Of a stretch of 7,457 bases of DNA, positions 6,782 through 7,457 are shown piece after piece. Within the stretch, counting starts at the first letter, position 1; each line of letters starts with the position of its first letter. The position numbers and the translations under genes are program-made. Under the pieces are notes generated by a model. The model saw only the letters and a list, made by a program, of their open reading frames with translations. It ran no database searches and had not been told where the DNA came from. The stretch comes from JACKCP01 sp034007295. Its GTDB lineage: Bacteria; Desulfobacterota; Desulfobacteria; Desulfobacterales; JACKCP01. The stretch lies in NCBI GenBank assembly GCA_034007295.1, contig JAVERC010000081.1, forward strand, positions 1 through 7,457, given 5' to 3'.

Positions 6782-7457
6782 ATGAAAATGATAAGCATAA
6801 AAAAATCAGACTGGGCCGGTGCAATGGAAAAAGTGCAGAAGTCATACAGACTTGCAGGTCCGGTAAAAGAAAAAAAAGGTCATACATTCAAGGAGCTTAA
6901 AGACGGAGAAACTCCGGATCTTGAATACGGCGAGACCAGAATGTCGGTAAAGGAAGTGGTGCTTCCCCAGTCGGAAGTAATGTTTTCCTACAGCCTTGAT
7001 GAAAATAAAGAAGGCCATCATATACTTGAAGAAGTGCCTTTTGATGAAACACCGCGTGCAGCAGTCGGAATCCGTCCATACGATGCAAAGGCAGTGGAGA
7101 TATTGAAAAAGAACTTTATAACAGATGATTATAAAGATCCTTATTTTGAAAGAAGATATGAAAACCTTACCCTTGTAGGTATGGCAGAAAACAACCCGTC
7201 AGCGGTAAATTTCAGCACAAGCTGCGGCACAGGTCCTTTTGATGAGTCATTCCTTGATATAATCCTTGCAGATGCAGGAGATTCATACATAGGAAAGGTT
7301 TTAACAGAAAAAGGAGAAAAATTTGCAGCGGCAGCAGGATTTGCAGAAGGTGATTCAGGAATAGAAGCAAAAATTGCAGAGCTAAAAGAACAGGCCGAAG
7401 GAAAAATAAAGTCAAAAGTTTCTTTTGATAAAATAGAGAAAATGACAATTCTTGACC
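6782..7457 (+). CDS. AsrA/FlxB-like Fe-S subunit, N-terminal part (runs off window)
   Basis: 225 codons are open to the right edge with no stop. The sequence follows the N-terminal domain of the AsrA (anaerobic sulfite reductase A)/FlxB/hydrogenase-beta family. These proteins accept electrons from a flavoprotein and pass them through two [4Fe-4S] clusters bound near the C-terminus, beyond this window. Recognisable elements are PQSEVMFSY (62-70), GIRPYDAKAVEIL (96-108), DPYFERRYENLTLVG (119-133) and TSCGTGPFDESFLDIILADAGD (146-167, family-like gPx...Dlxltdlgd), then VLTEKGEKF. Unusually, the cysteines normally found at RPC, xxCxxP and CFC are Tyr100, Glu136 or a neighbour, Asn143 and Ser145; only C148 remains. 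AAGGAA at 6770-6775 precedes the ATG; ATG at 6788 is an alternative. The 54-bp gap to the previous gene suggests the same operon. An FAD/NAD(P)-binding FlxA/AsrB-like gene is expected next. Confidence 0.75.
   Translation, partial: MKMISIKKSDWAGAMEKVQKSYRLAGPVKEKKGHTFKELKDGETPDLEYGETRMSVKEVVLPQSEVMFSYSLDENKEGHHILEEVPFDETPRAAVGIRPYDAKAVEILKKNFITDDYKDPYFERRYENLTLVGMAENNPSAVNFSTSCGTGPFDESFLDIILADAGDSYIGKVLTEKGEKFAAAAGFAEGDSGIEAKIAELKEQAEGKIKSKVSFDKIEKMTILD

Noticed and set aside
7212..7448. Minus-strand 78-codon Leu/Phe-rich frame resembling a membrane peptide
   Set aside because: The hydrophobicity comes from reading the antisense of Glu/Lys-rich codons of the AsrA-like gene. No ribosome site is seen.
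1..7457. CRISPR array, tRNA, rRNA, prophage or selenocysteine gene
   Set aside because: No regularly spaced repeats, no tRNA or rRNA signature and no phage genes are seen. The Fe-S genes use plain Cys codons with no in-frame TGA, including at MvhD positions that can be selenocysteine in VhuD.

Overview
The window comes from a strictly anaerobic, fairly AT-rich bacterium. The proteins look most like those of sulfate-reducing or syntrophic Desulfobacterota (Desulfobacterales-like). I infer this from the gene set, the long duplicated HdrA, and a catalytic Fe-S subunit resembling DsrK/HdrD. No rRNA or other taxonomic marker is present, so the assignment is tentative.

Layout: (1) Positions 1-121 hold two perfect 13-bp direct repeats that look like the terminal repeats of an IS21-type insertion sequence whose body would lie to the left. 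(2) Positions about 113-598 hold the C-terminal half of a nitrilase-family amidohydrolase. It keeps the catalytic Cys but has lost the N-terminal part that carries the Glu and Lys of the triad. (3) Positions 599-967 are AT-rich and non-coding, with a candidate promoter (TTGACA-18-TATAGC) and two nested perfect inverted repeats (14 bp and 11 bp arms). (4) From 968 to the right edge, five genes on the + strand form an apparent operon with gaps of 36, 40, -1 and 54 nt.

The operon encodes, in order: a fused HdrC-HdrB/D-like catalytic Fe-S protein with one intact CCG domain; a 1006-residue HdrA with two flavin modules; an MvhD/FlxD-type [2Fe-2S] protein; a 4Fe-4S protein with an FrhB/FdhB-like N-terminal half (FlxC-like position); and the N-terminal 225 residues of an AsrA/FlxB-like protein that runs off the window. 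The order hdrCB-hdrA-mvhD-FeS-AsrA-like parallels the Flx-Hdr loci of anaerobes. This predicts an FAD/NAD(P)-binding FlxA/AsrB-like gene just downstream.

Inferred function: a cytoplasmic, soluble flavin-based electron-bifurcating (or confurcating) complex. Electrons from a nucleotide or other donor would pass through the two terminal Fe-S subunits and MvhD to the flavin of HdrA. From there they would split between ferredoxin and a thiol/disulfide-type acceptor at the CCG subunit. The main departures from the textbook arrangement are the single-CCG catalytic subunit fused to HdrC, the duplicated HdrA, and an AsrA-like subunit that has lost the cysteines normally conserved in its N-terminal domain.
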